From Faecousia sp. (GTDB lineage Bacteria; Bacillota; Clostridia; Oscillospirales; Oscillospiraceae), in the NCBI GenBank assembly GCA_029258495.1, contig JARHYV010000130.1:1-46093 (forward strand): a DNA stretch of 46,093 nucleotides, given 5' to 3'. The notes under the pieces were generated by a model, which saw only the letters and a program-made list of their open reading frames with translations, was not told where the DNA came from and searched no databases. The position numbers were made by a program, and so were the translations under genes. Below, piece after piece: positions 8,801-16,087 of this stretch; the stretch's first letter is position 1; each line of letters starts with the position of its first letter.

Positions 8801-9007
8801 ATCTGCCGCCTGTATCAGTGCCTGATACAGCTGCTGCACCTGCTCCGCAGTCATGCCGGAGGACTCTGTTTCCTCCGAGTGCAGAAGGCCCGTCTGTTCC
8901 GCAGTTGTGCTGACGGAGCCTTCCTCCCCGGCAGCCGCCAGAACGCCATTGCCCATGGACATTGCCAAACTCAGGCACAGCAGGAGCGATATCAGTCTTC
9001 TTGCCAT
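5810..9007 (-). CDS. Large secreted VWA-domain adhesin-like protein
   Basis: A 1065-residue extracellular protein with an N-terminal signal peptide (about residues 1-25). After a low-complexity Glu/Gln-rich stretch comes a von Willebrand A domain with MIDAS residues DQSGS at 208-212, Thr near 478 and Asp511 in VFTDG. About 150 residues (roughly 217-370) are inserted after the first MIDAS loop, containing short recurring DGxY/DGT strands and a CQAC pair. Later segments look like Ig-like and collagen-binding-type beta domains, and about residues 960-1030 resemble a SpaA/prealbumin-type domain (KQGGKAGEPYVFTVCKDGEPY, YTIQEDA). Notably it ends without an LPXTG motif or membrane helix, so it must be held by a partner. 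It overlaps the upstream TasA-like gene by 16 bp. Confidence 0.8.
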   Translation of the reverse strand: MARRLISLLLCLSLAMSMGNGVLAAAGEEGSVSTTAEQTGLLHSEETESSGMTAEQVQQLYQALIQAADAEEFDRLLEELDGSSRESFASALTQQQRQELERASRAFDAHQPEPEGTQPPEDREVLHPSRNVTDAAPFLPPVTGIGDTEEDGRAMPEKPDSGIRTEKHVSHPDANGRYTLTLEAWVTGKQTIIHQQTQIPTDIILVLDQSGSMDREFASYTYTPFTGTPEELYRRRKNLYVKRTDGAYAPVTAVKEKLPAGTYVPYSGHTNRRYAAESGAFFHRCADGTYGAVFVTQFLGEYSYACQACGSLGRDFGGRNIPAFSDAFYREEVVEGYRFSYLRSDGTMNEVCVPQNMPAPDWTFYTAEQTSSTSRLEALKTAVARFSDAVAEKARGADAVAGTADDVDHRIAMVGFASARDSSSGMYRNTEILVGDVQHRYDTVTDAVCAEAFQDMKDPDGLMQIQSSIRSLEAKGATYVDLGVELANRIWQNNPVPVGQKRNRVMIVFTDGQPGASGYDETVAESAIRAAQATKDTYGASVYSVGIFEGADAASAGSEYGSTTEKSNWFMQNISGNNGVVQEPSYYLSAADAHALNNIFQTISDQIQIGGSAIELGKQTVLADVIGDAFRLPEGADQRDIRVSTADYIGDDSFAQPEEFAADVQISPDGKTITVTDFDYSENWVGTVTEQGHTVYRGRKLVVTIPIQMRQGFLGGNGVPTNGAESGLYTKDGPVAHFEIPSVDLPIPDITVQTKDHNFYLLADASQDALMQGVTIHAGGVDLLKELEPWQTAYAEVTICKGQALTGLTQDQTYTVSARITPKSAGSAVQKIGTGTGKIRVFLPELTFRDSSVFYGAPVPDGFDANHLDTVWRHGESLDQDVTMQGIPPQLELSYRLGAGTQDGIVQTKADIPVQVDVQLSGQQIGEYVHFLHKPCEPDCGFHAEEGTFLLHVQTCCLTIEKQGGKAGEPYVFTVCKDGEPYTELTIIGSDQAVIYELPVGQYTIQEDAKWAWRYTDIRIGTGVCLDSGHPRGCITCVNSGRRTSWLNGFSDVVQNVARLPKGHP

Positions 9008-9576
9008 TGCGAACCATCCCTTTCTCCGTCCATGGGCCAGCCTGCCGCATGCAGGGCATCATCCCCGTTGTTGGCAGTCTGTGTCGCCTGAGCTGCCACA
9101 TGAATGGCAGCGTTTGCCTGCTGATACAGCTCGTCCATATCACCGGAGAAGGTCACAGCCGTAAACAGCGGCTCGGTTTCCTCTCCGGGAGCCAGTGGGG
9201 TGTTGTAATAATACGCGCCGTCCTTCTCCGTCCAGCAAGCCGTGTTCAGCTCCAGCTCCATCATAGACGGATCTGCCTGCCGGTGTCCCTGCAGGGTGAT
9301 CTCCCGATCGACCAGCAGCCGCACATAGGCCGCACTGCTGCCTACATTTGCAACGGTGACGATCTTGCTGATCCGCTGCCCCGGCAGCACCTTTCCTGGC
9401 TGCTCATAGGGAACCAGTGTGCCGTCATCCAGACGGGCATTTTCCTTCAGCCGGATCCGGACACTGCCGGCTGTGATCACATTTCGTGCAATGCCCGTGC
9501 CGCTGAAACAGGCCAATGTCCCGGGTACTGCTAGGCAGATCACCAAAACCGCCAGGACTGCGATCTTCTTTTTCAT
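8992..9576 (-). CDS. TasA/CalY-like exported protein (second in operon)
   Basis: A 194-residue exported protein. The N-terminus MKKKIAVLAVLVICLAVPG is a signal peptide, followed by the SipW-dependent family pattern: ACFSGTG, then NVITAGSVRIRLKE. A conserved beta-sandwich region follows (VTVANVGSSAAYVRL), and the tail is alanine-rich. The start at ATG 9576 is chosen because AAGGAG is eight bases upstream; an in-frame GTG at 9585 lies inside that site. It follows the first TasA-like gene after a 136-bp spacer holding a strong hairpin, so its expression may be lower than that of the upstream gene. Probably a minor fibre subunit or adaptor. Confidence 0.72.
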   Translation of the reverse strand: MKKKIAVLAVLVICLAVPGTLACFSGTGIARNVITAGSVRIRLKENARLDDGTLVPYEQPGKVLPGQRISKIVTVANVGSSAAYVRLLVDREITLQGHRQADPSMMELELNTACWTEKDGAYYYNTPLAPGEETEPLFTAVTFSGDMDELYQQANAAIHVAAQATQTANNGDDALHAAGWPMDGERDGSQWQED

Positions 9577-9600
9577 TCCGAACACTCCTTTGATACAGCA

Positions 9601-9628
9601 GCAAGCCGGGGCATGCCCCGTGGCTTGC
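9601..9628 (-). promoter_or_regulatory. Intercistronic hairpin between the two TasA-like genes
   Basis: GCAAGCC (9601-9607) pairs with GGCTTGC (9622-9628) around the self-complementary GGGGCATGCCCC (9608-9619). There is no T-run after it on the minus strand, so it looks like an mRNA-stabilising or partial attenuating element that would set different levels for the genes on either side, not a full terminator. Confidence 0.55.
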
Positions 9629-9712
9629 TGCGCTGTGCTTACGCCTGTCCTTCCGGCTTTGCGCAGCCGCTCCGGTCGCTACGATCCCTGAACAAATGGC
9701 ACAGGTGCATCT

Positions 9713-10309
9713 TTACGCGCCAAATCCGCCTGCTGCCCATGCCTCTGATGCCGTGGTGAACCCTTCCGACTGGATCGCATAAGCGTTTACAAGGATCTGC
9801 TTGCCCTGATAGCCAGCCAAAGTGTCCTGATCCACGGCAGCCGCAATCGAAAAGCTCTCAAATACCGGGATGTCCTGCCCTGCATTTGCGATCTGCTGAT
9901 AGGCATAGACCTGCTCCGCACCGTCCACCTTAGACCAACCCAGACGACTCATCTGGGCATCGATGCTCTGAGCAGCCGGTGATTCAATGGCGGCAATATC
10001 GTTCGCGATCTGCACAAACAGCCAGCAGTTTTCACTGGCTGCATCCACATGGATCACCGGATCCTTGGTATAGCTGTGCCCGGGCAGCAGGTGATATTCA
10101 TTGGTCTGGACACGATTGGATTCATCTGTTACATATGTACCATCCGGAGCAACCGCAGCCTCGTCCAGTGTAATGGCGACCCTGCCCACCGTAAAGGTAT
10201 TTGTTACATGATCCTGAGCAGTCAGGTATGCAACCGTACACATGACAGAGGATACCACCAAAGCCGCACCGCACAGTGCAGCAACCACTGTTTTTTTCAT
10301 TGTTTTCAT
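9713..10309 (-). CDS. TasA/CalY-like major exported subunit (first in operon)
   Basis: A 198-residue protein with the clearest SipW-dependent signature of the set. The signal is MKTMKKTVVAALCGAALVV, followed by VAYLTAQDHVTNTFTVGRV, matching the 'A-Y-x-T-D ... V-T-N-T-F-T-V-G' pattern of TasA and camelysin. The mature part is beta-rich and ends in a Gly/Ala-rich tail. ATG 10309 follows the sipW stop by one base and its GGAGG site lies inside the end of sipW. By analogy with Bacillus, it would be cleaved by the adjacent SipW and assemble outside the cell; its position just before an intercistronic hairpin suggests it is the abundant subunit. Confidence 0.8.
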   Translation of the reverse strand: MKTMKKTVVAALCGAALVVSSVMCTVAYLTAQDHVTNTFTVGRVAITLDEAAVAPDGTYVTDESNRVQTNEYHLLPGHSYTKDPVIHVDAASENCWLFVQIANDIAAIESPAAQSIDAQMSRLGWSKVDGAEQVYAYQQIANAGQDIPVFESFSIAAAVDQDTLAGYQGKQILVNAYAIQSEGFTTASEAWAAGGFGA

Positions 10310-10310
10310 T

Positions 10311-10910
10311 TTAGAAAACCTCCTTAGATGATATATGGGAAGCCTCTTCGGCATTGCCCCAAGATCGTTGTCCGGCAGAGCCTGCCTTGCTCTGTCGGGA
10401 TGCACCGGGAGCCTTACGACGATCGGTGAACAGCTCCGGAACAAAAATGAGTATCAAAAGGATCGCTCCCCCTGCACAGGAACACAATCTTCCGGACGGA
10501 GTCTGGATATAGCTGGCCGCATACCCCAGATACGGTACCATGAATACCGGCTTGCCGATCACATTCTCTTCCTGTACCGGCTCGATATCTGCCGAGGTGT
10601 TGGCATCGCCTTTCGTTCGGTAGCAGATGCCACCATCCTGCTGTATGATCTCCACCACCCGATGCGTCGCTGCGGTATGCTCATTGAGCATAAAGGTGAT
10701 AGGGTCACCGGGATTGATCCCGCTGCGGTCTGTCCGCTGAACATAGATCAGCGACCCCACCGGATATTCCGGCTCCATAGAGCCCGACCGCACGGCAAAG
10801 GCCTGCAGACCCACCAGTCGTCCGCCTGCCAGCAGTACCGCCATGATCGCCACTGCCGCCACCAAAACCGTTGTGACGGCATCCCAAACTTTTCTCACTT
10901 TTCCATTCAT
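10311..10910 (-). CDS. sipW: SipW-type signal peptidase I
   Basis: A 199-residue membrane-bound signal peptidase of the ER-like (SipW) type. A transmembrane segment at about residues 12-34 is followed by the catalytic Ser in RSGSMEPEYPVGS, and by ATHRVVEI, where His replaces the Lys of ordinary bacterial SPases. A second hydrophobic segment lies near 150-170, followed by a basic, Gly/Ser-rich cytoplasmic tail. SipW enzymes process a small set of substrates, and the four or five exported proteins downstream in this operon are the obvious candidates. The ribosome binding site is modest (AAGGGA about nine bases upstream). No convincing promoter was found between 10911 and 11062. Confidence 0.9.
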   Translation of the reverse strand: MNGKVRKVWDAVTTVLVAAVAIMAVLLAGGRLVGLQAFAVRSGSMEPEYPVGSLIYVQRTDRSGINPGDPITFMLNEHTAATHRVVEIIQQDGGICYRTKGDANTSADIEPVQEENVIGKPVFMVPYLGYAASYIQTPSGRLCSCAGGAILLILIFVPELFTDRRKAPGASRQSKAGSAGQRSWGNAEEASHISSKEVF

Positions 10911-11064
10911 CTGTCATTTCCCTTCATTTCATTACACTTCCTTGTGGAAGGGGATCAAAATGGGTTTTGCCTGTATATTCTACCCAACTGTGGCTGTCGA
11001 GTTTTATCAAATACAAGTCCTGCACAAAAATTTTTCACCTCCGGTATCCCGTTGGAGCCGACAA

Positions 11065-11100
11065 AAAAATCGTCCCTTACCGAAGTAAGGGACGATTTTT
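11065..11100 (-). terminator. sbcDC terminator with UUCG tetraloop
   Basis: A perfect 16-bp stem (11065-11080 with 11085-11100). On the minus strand the loop is TTCG closed by C-G, the exceptionally stable cUUCGg tetraloop, and the stem ends in a run of T. It follows the sbcC stop at 11107 by a few bases. Confidence 0.9.
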
Positions 11101-11106
11101 CTACGA

Positions 11107-13794
11107 TCAGCAGGTGATCTTGCACACGCTGCCATCTTTTGTCTTGGAGATTTGGATCTTGGCGGGAATGGTTTCCGCCAGTCGTTCCACATGGGAGATG
11201 ATGCCCACCATGCCGGAGCTGCGCCGGATGCCGTTCAGGATCTCCAGTGCATCGTCAATGGATTTGCGATCCAGAGAGCCGAACCCCTCATCGATGAACA
11301 TCGCCTCCAGTCGGACTCCGCTGCCCTGCGCCTGAACCACGGTGGAAAGCCCGATGGCAAGGCTCAGCGACAGCAGGAACTTCTCGCCGCCGGACAGGGT
11401 GGTCACGCTCCTGCGTCCGTTGTGATCGGCAACCTCCAGCTCCAGACCGCGCTTTCTGGCAGAGCCCGACGACTCATTGGTGCGGTAGAGCTGATACCGA
11501 CCGCCGTAGACTGTCCTGAGCAGCTGATTGGCGGCAGCGGTGATGGAGGTGAGCATGACGCCAAGCACATACCGCTGCAGGCTGATGCCGTAATCCCCTC
11601 GGATGCGCTTTGCAAAGACCACAGCCTCATCGCACTTTGCCCGTTTTTCGCCGTAAGCTTTGGTGCGTTTTTCCAGATCCTCTGCATCCTTTTCCATGGT
11701 CTTCCGGCGGCTGTTTCTGAGCACATAGACCTCGTTCAGGTCGCTCTGCTGCTTTTGCGCCTGCTCCAGTCGCTGCTTTGCCCCCTGCACATCCGGCTGC
11801 TGCCGGTCTTGGAGCTGCGCCTGCTTTTCCGCTACTTCTCTTGCGGCATTGGCAAGATCGGTGCGGAACTGGATCAGTGCCGTTCTGCGCCGCTGAAGGG
11901 CCGCCGTATCCATGCAGGCTGCCTGATACTGGGCATCGTTTTGGAACCCTGCATCCGTCCGAGCCTGCTCCCATCTGCATCTATGCTCGTCAAACTCTTC
12001 CGACGCAGCCTCCAGGTTCTTCCGGCTGCGCTCAAGCCCCATACGGGATGCTTGCAGATTGCCCTGAGCATCCTGCATCCTCTGCTGCAGCTCCGTTTCC
12101 GTCCGCTCAAAGTCACCGATCGCCTTTTCAAGTCCCTGTGCCGCTGCAAGCAGCTGCTGCAGATTGTCGATCCCCGGGATCCGCTGGGCTTTGACCTGCT
12201 TGTACTCCGTCACTGCCACCGCATAATCCTGCTGTTTCTGGGTGAGCACGCTCTGCGCAGATTTATAGTCTTCATCTGCCTCCATATAGCCTTTTCGGGC
12301 AGCATCCTCCTGTCTGATGGCAGCCGTCCTGTCTTGGGCGCAGCGTTTCAGCTCGTCCTCGGTCACATGCCCCTCCGCAGGGCGCGCCGGTGCCGGATGG
12401 GACAGGCTGCCGCAGACCGGACAAGGTGCTCCGTCGGTGAGCTTTTCCGCCAGAATGCTGCCGATACCGGACAGATACAGCATCTGCACATGCTCAAATG
12501 TTTCCGATGCCTGCTGCTGCATCCGGATCGCCTGCTCCCACCGGCTGCGTGCGTGGCAGCGCTTTTCCTCCGCCTTATCAGACCGGATCTTGGCATCCTG
12601 TAAGGCAGCCTTCGCCTGATGCCCCTGCTGCTCCTTCTGCCCGAGGGCTTGATAGACCCCCTCGGCATTGTTCAGCAGCACCAGATCCTGCGTATTCCGC
12701 AGGTGACGCTGCCGGTCATTTTCGTGGCATGCCTGCCGCTGCTGAACCTCCTGCGCGGTGCGCTGTGCGCCCAGCACCGCCTGCTGCGCTTTTTCCACTT
12801 CCTTCTGCTCACGCAGCAGCTTTTGGTGCGCCAGCTCATACTGATGATAGTCCCCGGTGATCCGCTCTGCCGCATCCGCCCAATTCAGGATGACCTCCTC
12901 CTGATCGGCAGCGGACACCTTGGGCAGCAGGGCATTCAGCCGTTTTTTCAGCTCATCCAGCTGCTCAAATTCCCGATTTTCCAGCAGCAGCTTATCCCAT
13001 TCCTGCTTGCAGTCCTGAACCTCTTTGGTCAGCGCATTCAGCCGCTGCAAAAGCTCTTCCACCTGAACCGACTCCTCCGCGGTCATCTCCCGGAGCTGCT
13101 CAAGCCCCTGACAGCCATAGCCGTTCAGCTTATCCTGAATGAGCATCCGCTCCTGATCCAGCTGCTTGCTCTCGGCATCCGCCTGCTCATAGAGCCTGAC
13201 GGCGATCTTCTGCCATCGCTGCGCATGGAACAGGGTCACAAGGATCTTTTCCTTCTCCTCCGAGCCGGAGACCAACAGCCTTTCAAACTGCCCCTGAGGC
13301 AGGATGATGACCTGCCGGAACTGCTCATAGGTCAGCCCGATGAGCTGATTTGCCATCTCATTGAGAAAGGACGGCTTATCCTTGGCATCCGGCAGCGGGA
13401 CAAATGTCCCATCCTTCAGGATCTGACATTCACAGGTGGCATTGTATTCCGACAGCAGCTTTTTCTCCGGAGTTTCCACCGCCTTGCGTCTTTTCTTCGG
13501 CTTGAACCCCCGATAAAAGCGATAGCGCTCTGCGCCGCTTTCGAAGATGTACTCCACAAAGGTTTCGTCCGTATCCGCCGCCTGCTTGCAGCGCATCACC
13601 GGCAGCTCTCCGCGCAGTCCGCCGCTGGATCTTCCATAGAGGGCATAGCACATGGCATCCAGAATGGTGGTCTTGCCGGCTCCTGTTTCGCCGCAGATCA
13701 GGAACAGACCGTTCTTTTCCAGTTTGGTAAAATCCACGAATTGTTCCTGCATATACGGGCCGAAACACTGAAATCGCACGGAAATCGGTTTCAT
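11107..13794 (-). CDS. sbcC: Exonuclease subunit SbcC (SMC-like ATPase)
   Basis: An 895-residue partner of SbcD (Rad50 homologue) that processes DNA ends, hairpins and protein-blocked ends. The N-terminal ATPase half has Walker A GETGAGKTT at about residue 35. Two long coiled-coil arms rich in Gln/Glu/Arg flank the zinc hook CPVCGS. The C-terminal half has the signature LSGGEKFLLSLSLAIGL and the Walker B/D-loop LEAMFIDEGFGSLD. The start at 13794 is set by GGAGG, and the ATG overlaps the sbcD stop as ATGA. The length is short of the E. coli protein (about 1050 residues) but normal for Firmicutes. All catalytic motifs are intact. Confidence 0.95.
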   Translation of the reverse strand: MKPISVRFQCFGPYMQEQFVDFTKLEKNGLFLICGETGAGKTTILDAMCYALYGRSSGGLRGELPVMRCKQAADTDETFVEYIFESGAERYRFYRGFKPKKRRKAVETPEKKLLSEYNATCECQILKDGTFVPLPDAKDKPSFLNEMANQLIGLTYEQFRQVIILPQGQFERLLVSGSEEKEKILVTLFHAQRWQKIAVRLYEQADAESKQLDQERMLIQDKLNGYGCQGLEQLREMTAEESVQVEELLQRLNALTKEVQDCKQEWDKLLLENREFEQLDELKKRLNALLPKVSAADQEEVILNWADAAERITGDYHQYELAHQKLLREQKEVEKAQQAVLGAQRTAQEVQQRQACHENDRQRHLRNTQDLVLLNNAEGVYQALGQKEQQGHQAKAALQDAKIRSDKAEEKRCHARSRWEQAIRMQQQASETFEHVQMLYLSGIGSILAEKLTDGAPCPVCGSLSHPAPARPAEGHVTEDELKRCAQDRTAAIRQEDAARKGYMEADEDYKSAQSVLTQKQQDYAVAVTEYKQVKAQRIPGIDNLQQLLAAAQGLEKAIGDFERTETELQQRMQDAQGNLQASRMGLERSRKNLEAASEEFDEHRCRWEQARTDAGFQNDAQYQAACMDTAALQRRRTALIQFRTDLANAAREVAEKQAQLQDRQQPDVQGAKQRLEQAQKQQSDLNEVYVLRNSRRKTMEKDAEDLEKRTKAYGEKRAKCDEAVVFAKRIRGDYGISLQRYVLGVMLTSITAAANQLLRTVYGGRYQLYRTNESSGSARKRGLELEVADHNGRRSVTTLSGGEKFLLSLSLAIGLSTVVQAQGSGVRLEAMFIDEGFGSLDRKSIDDALEILNGIRRSSGMVGIISHVERLAETIPAKIQISKTKDGSVCKITC

Positions 13795-14921
13795 TGGACA
13801 TCCTCCTTCTGGGTCTGCGCAAGTGCCTGAGCAAATCTCTCCATTTCCTCCTCTGAGGGGGCATATTGGTAGCACTCGGCAAAGAATTTGCACATGATAT
13901 CGGTTTCATCCAGACTTTCCAGTTCTTCAACGGACAAAGATGAGGTTTCCTCCTCCGAGTCCACACGCTTTCCGATCAGCTCCAGAAGATAGGGAAAACG
14001 CTCCTTCAGATCCGCCTGCAGCTCCAGACCTGCATAGCGGTCGGTCACATGCAGCCGGAGATAATCCTGCTGCAGATCCGTTCTGGCGATCAGCTCCTCA
14101 TAGGTTCCTGTCGCGCTCTGCCGATCCCTGAGCAGGGGCAGCTCCACAAAGGTCTGCTCCATGGTGTCGGTATCCACCAGAACGACGCCCTTCTTCTGGC
14201 TCTCCTCCGCACCGAAGGAGTACTTGATGGGGCTGCCGCTGTAACGGATATGGGGTGCGATCACCTGAGGCTTGTGGATATGCCCCAGTGCCACATAGTC
14301 AAAGCCTGCAAACACATCCTTGGAAACCGCCGTGGCAGAGCCGACCTTTGCCGATCGGTCTGAGTCGGAAAGCTCCGCATTGACGATATAGGCATGGCTC
14401 ATGACGATGTTTTTTCGGCGGGTGTCCATATTCTCACGAATGTTCCGGCAAACCACCTGATAGGCATCCTCCTGCGAGCGGATCTGCTCCTGATCCTCCG
14501 GAAACAGGGCGATGACCTCGTCCCGGGTGAAATAGGGCAGGCTGTAAACCGCCGTCTTTCCGCCGTCCAGCAGGATCGGCTCCGGATCCCGCTCCAGTCT
14601 GCCGGTGACATACATGCCGGATCCCCTCAGCAGCTCCCGGCAGGACGAGAGCCGTGCCGCACTGTCGTGATTTCCTGCGATGAGGATGAATTTTACCCCC
14701 AGTCGGGCGCACAGTGTGGTGGCAGCATCGTTGAACAGCCGGATGGCATCGGCATTGGTGACGCTGCTGTCGTAGATGTCCCCTGCACACAGCACCGCCT
14801 CCACCTGCTCCTTCCGGATCAGCTCATACAGCCTGTCGAGGAAGTATCTCTGGCTGTCCTCATAGCTGCCAGAGCCCAGCGGCATGCCAAAATGCCAGTC
14901 GGATGTGTGAATGATTTTCAT
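13791..14921 (-). CDS. sbcD: Exonuclease subunit SbcD (Mre11-like nuclease)
   Basis: A 376-residue calcineurin-like phosphoesterase that supplies the nuclease activity of SbcCD. All metal-binding blocks are present in order: IIHTSDWHFG at the N-terminus, CAGDIYDSS, AGNHDSAARL, MSHAYI and LGHIHKPQ. The C-terminal capping region binds SbcC. The start at MKIIHTSDWH (14921) is the family start; upstream in-frame residues are not conserved. It is the first gene of the sbcDC operon, with a TTTACT-17-TATAAT promoter at 15014-15042, and is translationally coupled to sbcC. Confidence 0.95.
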   Translation of the reverse strand: MKIIHTSDWHFGMPLGSGSYEDSQRYFLDRLYELIRKEQVEAVLCAGDIYDSSVTNADAIRLFNDAATTLCARLGVKFILIAGNHDSAARLSSCRELLRGSGMYVTGRLERDPEPILLDGGKTAVYSLPYFTRDEVIALFPEDQEQIRSQEDAYQVVCRNIRENMDTRRKNIVMSHAYIVNAELSDSDRSAKVGSATAVSKDVFAGFDYVALGHIHKPQVIAPHIRYSGSPIKYSFGAEESQKKGVVLVDTDTMEQTFVELPLLRDRQSATGTYEELIARTDLQQDYLRLHVTDRYAGLELQADLKERFPYLLELIGKRVDSEEETSSLSVEELESLDETDIMCKFFAECYQYAPSEEEMERFAQALAQTQKEDVQ

Positions 14922-15013
14922 AGCCTGTCCCCTTTCCCCAAGAAAAACACAAATCTGCAAATATCTTCTCAAAATCAGAATAAACAGCAAAAAATCCCGT
15001 ATTCTTGTTTTCT

Positions 15014-15042
15014 ATTATACTGTTCCGGCAGGAAAAAGTAAA
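15014..15042 (-). promoter_or_regulatory. sbcDC promoter
   Basis: On the minus strand TTTACT (15042-15037), 17 bp, then a perfect TATAAT (15019-15014). The -35 lies right at the foot of the second hairpin behind the upstream HAD gene. Confidence 0.6.
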
Positions 15043-15077
15043 GCCGGAAGGTTCCGGTTTCCCGGGATCTTCCGGCT
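15042..15077 (-). terminator. Second (back-up) hairpin after the HAD phosphatase gene
   Basis: AGCCGGAAG (15042-15050) pairs with CTTCCGGCT (15069-15077), extended by an imperfect inner stem, and is followed on the minus strand by TTTACTTTTT. It overlaps the sbcD -35 region. Confidence 0.55.
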
Positions 15078-15106
15078 GTGCACGGACTGATCCGGCACGC
15101 ACATGC

Positions 15107-15139
15107 AAAAAAGCAGCCGTCCCCACCGGAAACGGCTGC
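15107..15139 (-). terminator. Terminator of the HAD phosphatase gene
   Basis: GCAGCCGT (15113-15120) pairs with ACGGCTGC (15132-15139); on the minus strand six T residues follow the stem directly. It begins nine bases after the gene's stop codon. Confidence 0.85.
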
Positions 15140-15147
15140 AAGCTGAT

Positions 15148-15957
15148 TTACTTTGCAGGGGGTGCTTTTTTCTGGAGCTGTGCCTGCTTGACGATGTCGC
15201 CCACACCATCGAGAACTACGGTAGGACGGTAGGCAAATGTCCTGAGGGTTTCCATCGTGGATACACCGGACAGCACCAGAATGGTGGACATGCCGCTTTC
15301 CATGCCGGAAACGATATCCGTATCCATCCGATCGCCCACCATGACGGCCTCGGAAGAATGGCAGCCCAGCAGACGCAGACCCGTGCGCATCATCAGCGGA
15401 TTGGGCTTGCCGCAGAAATATGCCTGCGTGCCCGTTGCCTTTTCGATGGGAGCGACCAATGCCCCACAGGCAGGTGCGATGCCGTTTTCGATGGGGCCGG
15501 ACAGGTCGGAGTTGGCGCCGATCAGCTTTGCGCCCCTCATCACAAGATTGGTAGCTTTGGTCAGGGTGTCCAGAGAATATGCCTTTCCCTCGCCCATGAC
15601 CACATAGTCCGGGTTCACATCGTTCATGGTGATGCCTGCATCATACAGGGCATTGAACAGACCTGCCTCGCCGATGGCATACACCGAACATCCGGGAGAT
15701 TGCTCCTTGAGGAAGGCAGCCGTTGCCAGCGCACTGGTATAAAAATGCTTTTCCGGCACATCCAGACCCATGCGCGCCAGCTTTTGCTGGAGCTCTCTGG
15801 GGGTGGAGCCGCTGTTATTGGTCAGGAACAGGAATTCCTTCTTCTCACGGTGCAGCCAGTCGATAAACTCCGCAACACCGGGTAAAATCTTATTTCCATG
15901 GTAGATGACTCCATCCATATCGCAGATAAAGCCCTTTTTTTCTTCAAACTGAATCAT
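15148..15957 (-). CDS. HAD-IIA (NagD-type) sugar-phosphate phosphatase
   Basis: A 269-residue cytoplasmic phosphatase of the haloacid dehalogenase superfamily, subclass IIA. Motif I is DMDGVIYHG with the nucleophile and acid Asp, motif II is LTNNSGST, the conserved Lys lies in MRGAKLIGAN and motif IV is MVGDRMDTDI. NagD-type enzymes dephosphorylate nucleotide monophosphates and sugar phosphates with broad specificity. AAAGGA sits before ATG 15957 at normal spacing. It is monocistronic, with its own promoter (TTGTTT-16-TATAAT, 16008-16035) and terminator. Confidence 0.88.
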   Translation of the reverse strand: MIQFEEKKGFICDMDGVIYHGNKILPGVAEFIDWLHREKKEFLFLTNNSGSTPRELQQKLARMGLDVPEKHFYTSALATAAFLKEQSPGCSVYAIGEAGLFNALYDAGITMNDVNPDYVVMGEGKAYSLDTLTKATNLVMRGAKLIGANSDLSGPIENGIAPACGALVAPIEKATGTQAYFCGKPNPLMMRTGLRLLGCHSSEAVMVGDRMDTDIVSGMESGMSTILVLSGVSTMETLRTFAYRPTVVLDGVGDIVKQAQLQKKAPPAK

Positions 15958-16007
15958 ATAGAATCCTTTCTATTGATATATTCCTTAGATATTCTCATTA
16001 CAAGATT

Positions 16008-16035
16008 ATTATATCGGACACATCTGCCAAAACAA
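16008..16035 (-). promoter_or_regulatory. Probable promoter of the HAD phosphatase gene
   Basis: On the minus strand a perfect TATAAT (16013-16008) stands 16 bp after a weak TTGTTT (16035-16030). A TTGATT is available a few bases further out. Confidence 0.45.
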
Positions 16036-16087
16036 TCAAAGACATTTGAATTCTATGTAAAGTTTCGGTAAACTGCCGTCCCATGGG

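Noticed and set aside
10911..11062. A sipW operon promoter
   Set aside because: A TAGAAT-like -10 is visible, but no -35 sits at acceptable spacing, so I do not report one.
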